NCBI GenBank assembly: GCA_022885665.1
Contig: JAGQDJ010000622.1
Location: 1 to 64,000, forward strand
DNA length: 64,000 nucleotides
Direction of reading: 5' to 3'
DNA from: Triops longicaudatus
Lineage: Eukaryota > Arthropoda > Branchiopoda > Notostraca > Triopsidae
A model generated the notes under the pieces. That model was not told the origin of the DNA. It worked only from the letters and a program-made list of their open reading frames with translations, and made no database searches. Both the position numbers and the translations under genes were made by a program. Within the stretch, counting starts at the first letter, position 1. Each line of letters begins with the position of its first letter. Shown piece by piece: positions 14,240-26,267 of the stretch.

Positions 14240-16886
14240 ACAGTGCCCACGCTATAGTGACATAGACAAACGATTTACATTAAGAATTATGACTTGTGTT
14301 ACTTGCATGTATTTAATAGACTATTTTTTCGAAACAAAAGCATATTTCGCCAGCGTTTAGAGTATACACAGTGTAGTGAGGATATAGTGTACTCACAGTG
14401 CAGCTCTGTACGTTCGAATTCAAAATTACTGAATTCCACTTCTGTACTGTTGACGTAATATTATTTTAATATTACTATAATTGGACTATTTTAGACTATA
14501 TTATCTCTTCAGTTTCCTAATCTAAATTTAAAACAACACTGAATAGGCTGAGACTTGACACGCTTTTTTTTCATACAGTACTTTGCATGTTGCAACGGTA
14601 TAGCGAAGGGACGGGACAATTTGAGCACTTCTCTTTTCTTTATGTTTAATTATACATGAAGACAAAATCCTAGCACAAATCTGTACTGTTCCAGCTGTAC
14701 AAAATGAGACACTGGGCACACAGTTTGAACAAAGGGGTAGGACAAAATGACCGTGTGATTTTGTCATAAGGAATTTGTCCGTTCTATACTTATCAAGAAA
14801 AGGACATGGTAGAGATGGAAGAAATTCATGGAAAGATACAGTTGTAATGCAAGTCAATGCTAGAATCATTGTAACACTCTACGAGTGCTTTAAAAAGCGT
14901 TTCTTATAAAAGGAGCCACGAATTCATATCTCATTTTTTCTCACGTAAGCTTTAAGCTGTTTAGGTGAAAATGTCGCCGTGTAACCTTCGACATGTTCAC
15001 TAAGTGTCTGATCGTTCCATTTCCAAAACGTATGTATTCCATTAGTTATGGTTTTTGTACTATTTGTCTGATGTGTCAACTGTCCCATCCCTCCTTTACG
15101 CTTAGTGTATAAACTAACAATATTTCGAGCTTTTCTCCCTGCGTGCATACGAATTCCCCTGACCTTCTTCAGTGGGATTAATGCGGTCATTTTTTTTAAT
15201 AAATTACCAGTTTTTGTAATAATGATGACTCCAAAAATTTGGAAATTATTTGATTTAGCTTAGGGGAGAAATTTACTTTTCGAATAGATATGAGTCGCCT
15301 TGAAAATTTTGCATTTCTAATTGTGTTGGCGTGAAGCAATGAACTGGTGTGCATTGATTTAAATTTCCTTGTAACGAATTTGCCCAAGTTTTCTATCGCC
15401 GTAAGACATCTGCTGTCCTTCGCAGTATAATCTGTGTATATTGGGTCGGCTTTACGAAGCAGATATAAAGTTTCTCTTTGTTATACTGAATCATTAATAA
15501 GGATTTAACCAGTTTTGGCATTAAAAGCTGATTATTAATAGCTCGCTTTAAGGTTGACATCAAGCAACAGATCTTTGGCCTGTTGGCTTCATAGCCACCC
15601 AAGCTCCAGGAAACCGAATTTATGAACGAGAAGACGAAAACTCCAAAGACAAAAACTGTCTTAACTGTCGACGAGATGTCAGCATTTGTTTCGAACACGC
15701 GCCTATTGTCGGTACATGAACTTAACTTGAGTGGTTGCTGTCTTGAACGCATTACGTGCAGTAAATTCTCGTTATAACATACATCGATTATAAAGAACAA
15801 TAGGCTATAACGTACTAGGTCCACAGGTCCCGGCGAAACGCCTATGTAAAAGTGCAGGGAAAAGCTTCGTCTATATCGAATTCGTCCATAACGTATTTTC
15901 GCATATAGCGTACAAAAACTGCGGTCCCTGTGGCAATTTACTCACCCTTTTTCCTTCTGCAATAGTGAACAAGTGAACACAAGCGCTGCCGTACGGTAAT
16001 ACATAAAAAGCCATAGACCTAGAGAGAAAATTTGACTTCCACAAGGTCACGATACTCGAGTTAGTCTTCTAGGTTTTTAGTAGGGCTCCTCAAACGAGCT
16101 AAAACGTAATTTAGTCCCTTTGATGCTTTCGCTCTCAAACGACTTCCACGAGCCATATGTGATATATATGAACACAGGGATAAAAGCTGTTTATTTGACT
16201 GTGGTCTATTATTTCGTTAAAAAAAATGGCAAAAAAGGCTGCTCTTGAGGAGTGGCGTCCATTAACACTTGACGTGCTACGTGTAATAACAGATAAGACA
16301 GAAAATATGAGGAAAACTATTTTCTAAGGCATTACGGGGCAATATTGGCTATTATGTACAAGCGGGTATAACGTACACATCCCCCCCCCCTTGCGTGTAC
16401 GTTGTAGCGAGATTTTATTTATAAGTTGAACGAACAGAAACAATCTCATGTGCCCATTAAGCACAAAATCTTGCACACAGCAGTAATTCTGGTATAATTA
16501 AAAGCTTAAAGAAAAAATGTTTGGTTTAGATACATTTGTCGTCAGGAAGAGGTAAATTAATACACAGGAAACGGTCACACAATTACTTTTGCTTCATTCC
16601 TGCATGTCTGGTATACGATGGGATGTGACTACTACAAATTCTCAGCAAAAATAGGTTTCTTAGACCTAAATCCACGTTTACACATGATTACCGCATTCCA
16701 AGAGACACCGGCATTCAAACTAATCGCGGTTGGATCTTTTGCTACACCAGCGCCTTACTCGGTGGCTCTAAATTCTAGCTTTAGAACCAAAACATGCTTC
16801 TTTACTAATATCCATGCGAAATAATAAGTTTAGGGGATTTGTGACTTCGTAACTTCATCAAATACCCATAAGTCTATCGCCTTACA

Positions 16887-18115
16887 ATGACTGACGAATA
16901 CCTAGAAGAGCAAATAGGAGAAATCTTCACATTACAGTCCATTTATCCTGATGAAATCAATAGTAAGGAAAAGTCTTTAAAGAAAATATTTTTAAATGTT
17001 TTAATGAAACTAGTGTACGTTAACAGAAAACTCTGTTTAAATTAGTACTGGAAGAAAAACCTTACCATCGGTTTACTGTGGACCTTAAATCCGAAGGTTA
17101 CAATGAAGAAGACGAAGAAGGTTACGCTTGCAAGCTCGAAGTTACGTATACACCAACATACCCTAATGATCCTCCAGAGTTTGATATAACTGACGTTGTA
17201 AACTTGGATGATGAGCAAATCGAAAGGCTTAAAGAGTACATTCAATCCCAAGTTGAAGATAGTCTAGGCATGGTTATGGTGTTCACCATGGTTTCAGCAG
17301 CTAATGAGTGGCTGTCCTTGGCGTGGGAAGCAGAAATAAAACGAAGAGAAGATGAAACCGAACGCATGAAAAAAGAAGCTGAAGAAGCAGAAAAAGTACG
17401 ATAAATCTGATTCGGAATTTAAGCTTATCTGATGTTAAAAGTAAGGCTTACAATTACTAAATTGGTAGATATGAAGAGGTGAATTTACCAATTAAAATGT
17501 AGTGAACGTACAGTCAAATAACGCTTTGCTTTAAAATAGTGGAATTTGCCTTTCCTTAGTTTAACATGGCAAACTAGGAACTAGTCGATGCAAATTTAAT
17601 ACCGAGGCTATGCGATAGTGCCTTTCGTTTTTGCAGTTTATGTAATTAATCAAACATTCAGTTTGTTATTTCAGTTCAGGTTACAGCGTGTAAAAAGCAA
17701 GTTTCTAAAATGCTGTCTAAATTGGTTTTTAAATTTCTAAAATACCGTCTTTTACTTTATCAGATACGCTTCGTCGGAACGCCAGTCACAGTTGAAAATT
17801 TTTTGTCATGGAAAGAACGTTTCGAAGCTGAAATGAGTTTATTGAAGAAGCCCGAGAAGGAAGATAAGGACCGGAAGCTCACTGGAAGAGAACTTTTCAT
17901 GCGAGACAAGTCTTTGATCGACTCCGATCTGAAATTCTTAGAAGAAGGTATAAAGTCGAATTGAAATTTTAGTATTTGATTCAAACGAAAGTACGCCACT
18001 TAACGATTGTTTCTGCATAGGTGGTGAAGCTGTTAAAGTGGACGAGTCCTTGTTTCAGGACTTGGACGACTTGGATTTGGAAGAAGTGGATGGCTTGGAC
18101 GAAGATGATGAATAA
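16887..18115 (+). CDS. RWDD1: RWD domain-containing protein 1 (DFRP2-type)
   Basis: Four exons: 16887-16962, 17046-17395, 17764-17947, 18021-18115. All introns are GT-AG, and together they encode 234 aa (human RWDD1 has 243). The protein opens MTDEYLEEQIGEIFTLQSIYPDE, an RWD-domain start with the YP motif, continues through NDPPEFDI and SLGMVMVFTMVSA (compare LGMVMIFTLVTA in vertebrates), then a charged helix, GTPVTVENFLSW and an acidic tail ending LDEDDE. Family members bind DRG2-type GTPases and have been linked to androgen-receptor co-activation; no enzymatic role is known. The start is the first ATG and matches family length. An AATAAA overlaps the stop codon. The neighbour DCUN1D1 runs the same way but has its own promoter space. 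Identification is by recalled family similarity and is firm. Confidence 0.93.
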
Positions 18116-18116
18116 A
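18111..18116 (+). terminator. AATAAA overlapping the RWDD1 stop codon
   Basis: The last sense codon and TAA of RWDD1 (GAA TAA A) form an AATAAA hexamer. If it is the signal in use, cleavage would fall 10-30 nt downstream and leave an extremely short 3' UTR. A distal signal cannot be excluded. Confidence 0.4.
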
Positions 18117-19572
18117 AGCTTATTGTTCTTCTGGAAATACACACATTATCTGGAATCTGAGCTTCGCTGTTCCTCGTGAAGTTTCGTTACACGGGGTTAT
18201 TTCGTAAGAAAGGATCCGAGTTCAATTTTTTTCTACAGTGATCCCACTATTTAAGCGGTCTCGTTTTACACGGTTTCACTTTTACGCGGTCGGAAGTTTT
18301 TGACAAAAGTTACACTTTTAAAACTTTTATTTAAAACTTTTGTTTCGCTATGTTAGCAAATAGTTAAATGGTTCAAAGGGTTAACTCCGAATTTTTAGGA
18401 TTTTGTGCGAATTGCTTTATCAGTCTTGGTTTAGTAGTATTGTCACGTTCTCAGGAGGAATTATAAATGTATAATAGACGGCTTAAGTTTCAAGGCTTAC
18501 TCGTTATTAGATTTACTTTTCTTAAATTTTTTCTTTCATATTTCTCTTACAACTCAGCGACATCGAACAGAAATTACAGTTCAAAAGAAACTACTTCATA
18601 AAACACCTTACAGACTTTGCACCATTGCCTTCAAGTTTTAACAATAAATCTTTTTAGTGTACGGCTTATGGCACCTAAGCCTGTGAAACTCCAAACTCCT
18701 AAAAAAAGACTCTTGCAAGTATCCGCTTCAATAGCTCCAAGCTTTCTCACTACCATTCACAATTTTTTTTATATATATGGTGATTGTTATTCCGAAAATT
18801 TCCCGAGTCAACATTTTCAAAGTTGTCTTCGAAGTCTTTCTTCACAACTTTTACTTGTGTGTAAAATCCCTGCCAAAAAGCGTACCCATATTTAAAAAAT
18901 ATTTTAATCGGAAACTATTATAAAAAAGGAGTATGGTGACATACATCGAGAGTTGCTGCTGTTAGTTCACAAAAATACTACATTTATTGACTCATTTTAG
19001 CAAATTATTCTAGCCTTCGAAAAAATCACAACGCATCACAAGCCTAATCGGTATTTTACTGTCGCAAAAGGTTTCTAAGCTATTAAGCTGTGTTTTTGAA
19101 ATTATGCAAAAACAAGCACTCATGTTTTTCTCATCCTCCTATTTGGCCTTAACCAGCATTTTCAATACCTTTCTAAATAAAACTCTAAATATTTGAAGAT
19201 GTTTACGCTGCAACTTTTTTTTTTTTCTTGGTCACTGCAAGAAAACAGTCCACTTCCATATTTCCACAACGTGTTTAATGGAGTTCCAGGGGCGGGGGGG
19301 AAAAAATTTAAAATTATACCCCTTGCTTGGAGCGTTGGATGACTACTATAAACTTCATAATCGTACTGTATTCTGAACTAATCAATATGCTTTTTGTTCT
19401 GGTGCGATGCGAAAAATTCCTTCTATTTGAGAAAGTAGTAATTAATTTGAACGAAGCGCAGTAGCTTGCAAGGGTGACCGCGAGAGACGCCGACGTCACA
19501 CGAGTGTGTTTTCGTGCGTAGGTAGTAAAGTTGTGACTTATTTTTTGCAATTTCGTGTTTTATTGCGACAAG
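18116..19572. other. Spacer between RWDD1 and DCUN1D1
   Basis: About 1.45 kb of AT-rich sequence with T-runs. No exon, repeat or RNA gene is recognised. The last 200 bp must include the DCUN1D1 promoter and 5' UTR, but I see no clear TATA box there. Confidence 0.5.
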
Positions 19573-22324
19573 ATGGTAATGCTCTTTATTTAATTAATTG
19601 GTTATCGTGTTAAAATTTTTCTCTTTGTTTGCGGTAGCACAAGTTGAAATCTTCACAACGGGAGAAAGTGAAACAGTTCATGGGGTTCACCCAAGCAAAT
19701 GAGAAAACTGCAATTGCATGTTTAGTACAACATGATTGGAGATTAGACATCGCTTCGGACAGTTTCTTCCAGAGCTCAGAAAAGTATTATGCAAGGGAGC
19801 CGAAAGCTCCATCCGTTGACAGGAAAAAGATTGAGCAGTGTTACAACTTGTATAAAGGTAAACACTCGATAGTAAAACTGTCAACAATTTCAGATAAAAA
19901 CCTACTAATGCTTCGTAAAATTTGTTCGTAGACCCTAGTGAACCTGATAAAATTCTCGCGGAAGGCATCATAAAGTTTCTAGAAGACCTTGGGCTTAGTC
20001 CAGATTCAAGGTTGGTGTTGCTTATTGCATGGAAATTCCGAGCCGCTACACAGTGTGTATTCACAAAGGAAGAATTTGTGAACGGCATGACAGAGCTCAA
20101 GTAAGATTTGTGTATATTAAATTATAATTCATATTTAAGATTTGCAATTGAATTTCGCAGCTGTGACAATGTTGAGAAACTCAAAGCGAAACTTCCTGCA
20201 CTTGATAACGAGATCACGAATCCTGCCAAGTTTAAAGATCTTTACCATTTTACCTTCAACTATGCAAGAAATCCAGGACAAAAAGGCTTAGACTTGGATG
20301 TTGCTATAGCGTATTGGAATATTGTCCTCAGAGGGAGATTTGTGCACTTAGATCTCTGGTGTCATTTCCTTCAGGTATGCTTCCAATTTTTTAAAGTATT
20401 TTGCGTATGCACATTAATTCTTAATCACTGTTTTGTATTTACCATGCTCCACACCATAAGCATAGCATCTAAACTTGTGATTTCATTCTTAATACGGATA
20501 TCTTGTCCAGTCTTTCTAATTATCAAGACCATCGTAGGCATAGGTAAGGAACTAAAGAGACCAAAATTATATGCCTGTTACATAACAATGTTAACACAAA
20601 TTCCTGCTGCTGTTATTATTTTTATGAGAAAAAAAATATACTTATCTTGGGTTGTTTCCTATAGACGGCCAGATAACAGGGTATTGCAGTTTGGGCTCTT
20701 TTAATATAAGATAAGTATAAGTATATTTTTTTTTTCTCATAAAAGTAATAACAGCAGCAGAAATGTTGTGGTATATGTAACAGGAATATAATTATATTTA
20801 GGAAGATATATATACATTGAGATATACGTTAAACTCATACATATTTTGTTAAAAAAATAGCTTAAGAAACAATGATTACAGTACAGTACGTAAAATTATA
20901 TTTTATAATGTTAAAGTATCTAGAATACATTACGGTACGAAACAATGAAAATACAAATAGGAAAGTTAAAATAAATGAAAAACATTATACTCGACGAATA
21001 AGTTAAATAAAAGAAGATAAAGAGTATAAAAAGCACTTCAGAAACAGTCGGATTTTTTATAATTCTGAGAAAATAACAATGAGCAAGAAATACTCGAATA
21101 AAAAACGTTAAGATTCATGCAGAGCATTCGTGTTAATGTTTTCAGGTTAATCACGTTCAATCAAAAAATCGTTTTTATATTCATGTGTTGTTTTGTAAGT
21201 TATTTTAAAAATTATTTAACTTTTTATTAGCTCAATTTGTATCTCACTGCATAAGTATTTGTTAAATAAAAAATAGCAGCTTTTTACTTTTTTAAAAATT
21301 TTATTGTATTGCGTTTTACATTATAATTACAATTTTGTTATATACTTTATATAAATTTTACAATAAAGATTTATATGCAACATTTCTGCTGTTACTATTT
21401 TTTATAAGAAAAAAATATACCCATCTTGGGTTGTTAACGTAAAGGTCGGATAACAGGGCTTCATGAAATGCGGGCTCTTTTGGAACTAAGCTCTTTTGAC
21501 TTTTGGGCTCTTTAGTTCCCTACCCGTAGGTTATGATAATAATGTACCTACGATGATTATGGTAATACTGCAATGGATGCATGATGACTGTACGATGTAT
21601 GTTACATAATTATGAAGGAGGGAGAAAAAACAAGTACCGACTAAATATTAGATATTATAATATGTTTTATATCTTCTAGTAGATTTTGAAGATTTTACTC
21701 GTTTTTGCAATTTTATAAAAAAAATTCCGCAGAGTTTCGGTATGGAGCCCAAACGAACTGTCGGCAATAGAACACCAGTTGTAAGGTCGTGAATTAATAA
21801 ATGTACAGAAAAGTTGCCTGATATAACGTACTTCAAACATAGCGAGCAGTTTTTCTGTTTCCACTATATATCGAAGATGTACTGTGATATAAAAAGCAAT
21901 GTTTCAAACATATGACATAAAATCAGTCCCTGGCTTAACAAGTTCATATTCTTACTAAAGCTTGTCAATAGGTTTACACCATTGAGTTTACGCGAATGAA
22001 AACCGTAGGTTGACTGTATTTTGATTTGAGAAAGTCCCTTACAGCGATTTATTACTGTGCCTTCTTATTTGTTGTCCTTCCATTGTAACCTTTGTTTGGG
22101 CCTTGTATACGCTATGTATTTTTGTTGTATGCATGTATTTTCTTTTTTAATAGGAACATTATAAGCGATCCATACCGAAGGATACGTGGAATTTACTGTT
22201 GGACTTTGCGACAGCCATTAATCAAGATTTGTCGAATTACGATGAGGAAGGTGCGTGGCCAGTTTTAATTGATGATTTTGTAGAATTTGCGCGGCCCATA
22301 CTTCAGGCTAATAAGAAAACTTAG
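19573..22324 (+). CDS. DCUN1D1: DCN1-like protein 1, cullin neddylation co-E3
   Basis: Five exons: 19573-19575 (only the ATG), 19638-19857, 19932-20100, 20161-20374, 22154-22324; 258 aa against 259 in human DCUN1D1. An N-terminal UBA-like region (KLKSSQREKVKQFMGFTQ, NDW-type LVQHDWRLDIASD) precedes the potentiating-neddylation domain: LLIAWKFRAATQC, FTKEEFVNGMTEL, NPGQKGLDLDVAIAYW, and GAWPVLIDDFVEFARP near the C-terminus. The Asp-Ala-Asp patch that contacts cullin is preserved in LLLDFAT and GAWPVLIDD. The family stimulates transfer of NEDD8 from UBE2M to cullins and so activates cullin-RING ligases. A first exon holding just the initiator codon is unusual, but its phase is right and the product aligns from residue 2. 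The last intron (20375-22153) holds a fold-back element. Confidence 0.94.
20548..21519. mobile_element. About 970-nt AT-rich fold-back or MITE-like element in the last DCUN1D1 intron
   Basis: The ends are inverted: GGAACTAAAGAG at 20548-20559 and CTCTTTAGTTCC at 21508-21519. Inside the left end is a long hairpin. The arm at about 20565-20651 pairs with 20708-20803, both containing CTGCTGCTGTTATTA, then TTTTATGAG, an A-run and TATACTTAT. The left arm plus its loop recurs as a direct copy at about 21381-21482, including TCTTGGGTTGTT and GATAACAGGG. It has no coding capacity. Nested subterminal repeats fit a non-autonomous DNA transposon or Foldback-type element; the superfamily is not assignable, because I could not define a target duplication. 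Confidence 0.6.
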
Positions 22325-23245
22325 GTGGGAGAAAATATGTTGCTCTTGCTTTGTTTCATGTGTTGTGGTGGAGAGAGGTCTGCCTAACAAATTTGAAAAA
22401 AAAATAATAAGAAAGACAGCTGATTTTGTTGCACGAATGCTGGTTTGGCGGTTTGTAAATACGCACTTTAGCTGAAAGTTTGCAATGTAGAATGTAAAGT
22501 GACATTACAGTACGTTGCTCTGTTCAAAACTTAGTCGAGTTAAACTAACTTTAGAAGACATTCCTATTTGGAAACAGATCAACACTTTAGAAGACATAAT
22601 AGACTTATTCAGGATTTTGATGGGAGTATGAGTGTGAACACGCAGGAATTTATTATATTTTTTTTCCCTTAAAAGAACGAGGGCTTGTTCCTGCAATTGT
22701 CTCCACCAAGAGAAAATCTTTACGGGTTAATGGTTCCCTAAGAAGGTCGTGTTCTGGTCTGAATTCTTCTCTTTTTTGTTCGAATCCCGTGTCGGATTTG
22801 CCATAGTTTGATCCCAAGACTTCTTACAGGAGTGGATAGATAGGAAGTCGTAAAAAGGAAACTTATATCTTGTAAGCAGTGCTGCCGTAATTTACTTGGA
22901 AAAAATTTAAATACGTGTGTTGTCTCGTTTCCAGTGGCCAGCCTTTTGTGCTAGCATAAATGTTGTAAAGAAATAACCAAGGAAACCAGTACCATAATGT
23001 TAGTGACAGGAAGTAAGAAAACCCGTGTTGAAAACCGAAATAAGCCTGTATTTAGTCAAAATTTGAATCCTAGAACATACAGTGTTCCCATTAATGACAT
23101 CGATAAAAGATTTTTAAACAATAATTCAAGTCTTGGTCTCTTGCATTACGCTGGACCCGACGCGAGATATTTGTGGCGTTATCATGGATAAATAGCTGGC
23201 ATTTTCATCTTTCCGTATCGTTTTATACGAGATCAGGAACAGTGA
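22325..23245. other. Convergent spacer between DCUN1D1 and MFSD8
   Basis: This 0.9-kb interval lies between the stop codons of two convergent genes and must hold both 3' UTRs. I see no additional exon. A tRNA-B-box-like GTTCGAATCCC at 22778-22788 has no matching A box or cloverleaf. Confidence 0.5.
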
Positions 23246-25847
23246 CTAGAGAAGGAGAAATATCAGAACCCCATAGGAAATATTCTTTCTCAAGAAAGAA
23301 CGAACAGTTACCAAGAGTAGGATTAAGATTGCAAGGGGCACCGAAAATTCCAGAAAAGGCAAATGCATAGTTGACCCGCCCCATAACGGACCGATAATGA
23401 GTCCAACAAACGTGGCCATTCTTCTCATACCTTGTCCAACTCCTTGTAATAACAGAAGCGAATGCCAAACAATGAGTAAAAATTACAGGATTGCGTACCT
23501 TGTACATTTTCCCTAATGACTTTGGAAAATAATGCTGATGCTCCTATGGATGCCATAGGAAAACCGCAGTAAAGGAGTAGAAACCCTGTAGCGAAATGTG
23601 GAAATCCAGAACGATCCCCTATGGTAGAGAATTCGGAGAGTTCATATTACTTAAATGGGTATTCAAGATTAGGTTACTGACCTTTTTGGAGATAAGGCAC
23701 CCAAATAAGGAGCCAGATAAACGCAAAAATTTCTAAACCAATTCCCGTAAGGAGTAGGAATGAATCGCGTAGCTTGCTGCTACACAGTGCTACGAGTGTG
23801 TAAATGCTGATGGAGCATAACCCTCCCACCATGAAAAGCAAGCTCGTCTCGTAACTCCCGTAATTGAAATATTCCTCCATCGCGGGTGGCACAATCGTTT
23901 CAAATGATACTTGGCAGAAGAATAGGATACATACCAACGACGTCAAAGCCACTACATCATCGTGCATAAATTCTACGGAACAACAGAATCAGGTGAAATT
24001 TCTGTACAATTCCGAAACAAAATATGAGAGCTCTAAGACCATACTCTAACCTGCACCCGTTTTCAGTTGTCTTTAGATTGTCTATTAGGAGTTACTATGC
24101 ATTGAAAACGTTCGCTGGTTACTACATTCGTAACATGTATACTGCTAGGATAATTGCAAGGAATTTGTCATTTCATCGTGCCAGGGATAGAAAACTATCA
24201 ATTCTAACAAACGTTTTCGTGCTATTACTTACCCATTTTTTATTTTGCATCTTCTTATTTTTAGTAATGTCTTACCATCATAGTATGTTTTCCACGTAGG
24301 GATAGGTAAATCGTGGTGTTTGACAACATGCTGATTTTCAACAAAGATCCAATCCCGAGGGATGACGCCCAACAGCGGTGCAGCATCCAGATCCCCCTCT
24401 TCCAATGCTTCCAGTGCTTGCTCGCCAGACGAGAAAAGATGGGTTTCAAAATCGGGTATTTCTTTGATAGCATCCTGTACGTATTCTTCCTCCGGGGGTT
24501 GATCTCCTCGTGCTTTGAGACCTAAAGCGTGAATTTATACCTCAAAAAAATAATTGAACAAAAAGTACTACTAGCATAATACTGCAAAGGAAGTATTTAA
24601 GGACAACGTATTTTGTAATGTAGATGTACAGTACCGGATGCTAGACCGCCTGAAATGGTATCCGAATCAAAGAGTTTACGTTTCGCTTTAGGCGCTTTAC
24701 CAACTGTTCCGTAATCTTTCGACATGCTTAGTGACGTGAAAGACAACTCGGGCCGTTCTTCGCGTGGGAGTTTGCGTAAGATTTCATAGCGATACTCGGC
24801 ATACACGCTATGATAGAGGAAAATAGACACGATGAAGAAAAAAGTCCACAAAGCCGCCAAAAAGAGGCCGGGCGCGTTGCGCGGCGTGACTTTGATGTTT
24901 CCTAACTGAAACTCAAAATGGATGAGAACGATCTGAAAAGCAGGGCCTATGAGCAGACCAATTTGTCTCGCGCCGTTACAGATTGCCAAAACCGCGGTAC
25001 GTTCCCGTGGTGTAGTAGTCCGGCACACTTCCGCTAAGATTGCTGCGCCAGCACCACTTCCCACACCTATGACAAATGAAACAAGAAAGTAAGACAAAAC
25101 AATAAGGACGAAAAAAAAAAAATCCCCACAGAATAACTGGATGCCTACTACCGCAGAAGAGAAGTGGTAAAATATCCATACACTCGAGTAAAAATCATGT
25201 AAGGTCACATAGGTCACTGAACCTCAAATTTCGGTATAAAAAGAGGTGCTATTTACTCAAAGAGAAAACTTACCGCATACTACGCGGCTACAGAGAATGT
25301 TGGCAAAGGAATAACCCAACATGTATTGCACATTTCCGATGATCATAACAATGGAACAAACCAGCACAATCACTCTCGTTTTACTGGGATAAAGATCGGC
25401 CAATCTGCCACCAATCAAGCCGGCAAAGGTTCCGGTGAAACTATATCCTTCAAAATAATCTTTACAGTCGCATGTAAAATACTTTCGCTAACAAATGCTA
25501 ACCTGAGATCGTCAGGCCCAAAAAATACTCTTCTGTCACTCCCAGTTCTTCCAAATAACTCCATGCCGAAGGTAGAATTAGAGCTAGAAAAAGTAGGACC
25601 ACGTTAATTATGAACAGAAAATTCGTAACAACAATTCAAAAACAGGGCTGTCCATTACGTTTCGCCACTCGCCTACTTTCGAGCGTTGTACCGGAACTGA
25701 ATGGACAGCGTGACAGTTTCACAGAAGGGTGAAAGATGGATATGGGTTAATGTGTAAAGTATGTTAATCACCATATTCCAAGCCTCCAAAAAAGAGGTAA
25801 AAGCCAATGCAAACGTAGACTAGAAATCGCTTGGTACGGAAACGCAT
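23246..25847 (-). CDS. MFSD8: MFSD8/CLN7-like major facilitator, probable lysosomal membrane transporter
   Basis: Eight exons on the minus strand: 25847-25772, 25583-25503, 25447-25274, 25066-24635, 24521-24276, 23972-23682, 23618-23499, 23442-23246. They encode 538 aa (human MFSD8: 518). Membrane segments begin immediately (FLVYVCIGFYLFFGGLEYG). GGRLADLYPSKTR is the cytoplasmic MFS loop 2-3 motif. Further segments include GVGSGAGAAILAEV and GVGQGMRRMATFVGLIIGP. A charged central loop separates the two six-helix halves, as is usual for MFS proteins. The loop contains DAAPLL (residues about 300-305), an acidic dileucine sorting signal of the type used by lysosomal proteins. MFSD8 is a late-endosomal and lysosomal protein, the CLN7 disease gene, reported as a chloride channel. 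The ATG at 25847 is chosen because TM1 follows at once; upstream in-frame sequence is open back to a TTG at 25973, so an upstream exon is possible. Another MFSD family member is the main alternative. Confidence 0.82.
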
Positions 25848-26267
25848 TTTTCGGTCTGCGTCGGCGATGGGGCAAGTAACTTGACTAAAATCTTTTTCCG
25901 GAAGGCAAACACGAAACGGTGAAGCTCCCTGTTTGCCTTGAAAACCTTTCTCAATCCGACCCAAGAAGGTCAAAGGATTCCCTTTTACCCCTCTCCCCCT
26001 TTTTGCAAGGTCAATGAAACTCGGACCACTCCTTCATGTAAATAGAGGGATGACGAAGACAAAATCTGAACATCCAAAAGAGCTGTGTATTTGTTGTCCC
26101 AGTTTGGGAGAGAAGTTCAATGGAATTATCCAAACCTCTAAAATCCGTTACAAGTTTTTTCTCTGGTACACAAGGTCAAGACACTTGCAATTTGGATTCA
26201 ACATTTTCAAGACCATAGGAAATAAAAAATAGTAATTGCTCAATCATAAGGATCCTTATCAACTACT
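25848..26267. other. Spacer between PSMD11 and MFSD8 (same strand)
   Basis: The 420 bp between the PSMD11 stop and the chosen MFSD8 start must hold the PSMD11 3' end and the MFSD8 promoter. No AATAAA on the minus strand and no TATA box stand out. The compact spacing might reflect linked transcription, but that is speculation. Confidence 0.4.

Larger units (their letters stand above)
94..16886. other. About 16.8 kb without a convincing gene
   Basis: I see no open frame with recognisable homology or a convincing exon chain here. The longest frames (minus 4985-5371, 11002-11355, 15393-15824) have unremarkable composition and no domain I know. Things that stand out are a G-rich run near 1180-1200, a possible SINE fossil at 3073-3109, a GC-richer promoter-like stretch at about 5480-5990 with a well-placed ATG at 5688, and a small MITE at 14152-14239. 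The rest is AT-rich sequence that could be intergenic or intronic to the gene ending at 93 or to unseen genes. Confidence 0.5.

Noticed and set aside
15393..15824. 143-codon minus-strand frame as a gene
   Set aside because: Mixed composition with no membrane or domain pattern I recognise, and no promoter or partner exon found.
20108..20704. 198-codon frame as a separate protein
   Set aside because: It is DCUN1D1 exon 4 reading through into the intron and the fold-back element.
22778..22788. tRNA B-box-like GTTCGAATCCC
   Set aside because: No A box or cloverleaf pairing upstream in the required window.
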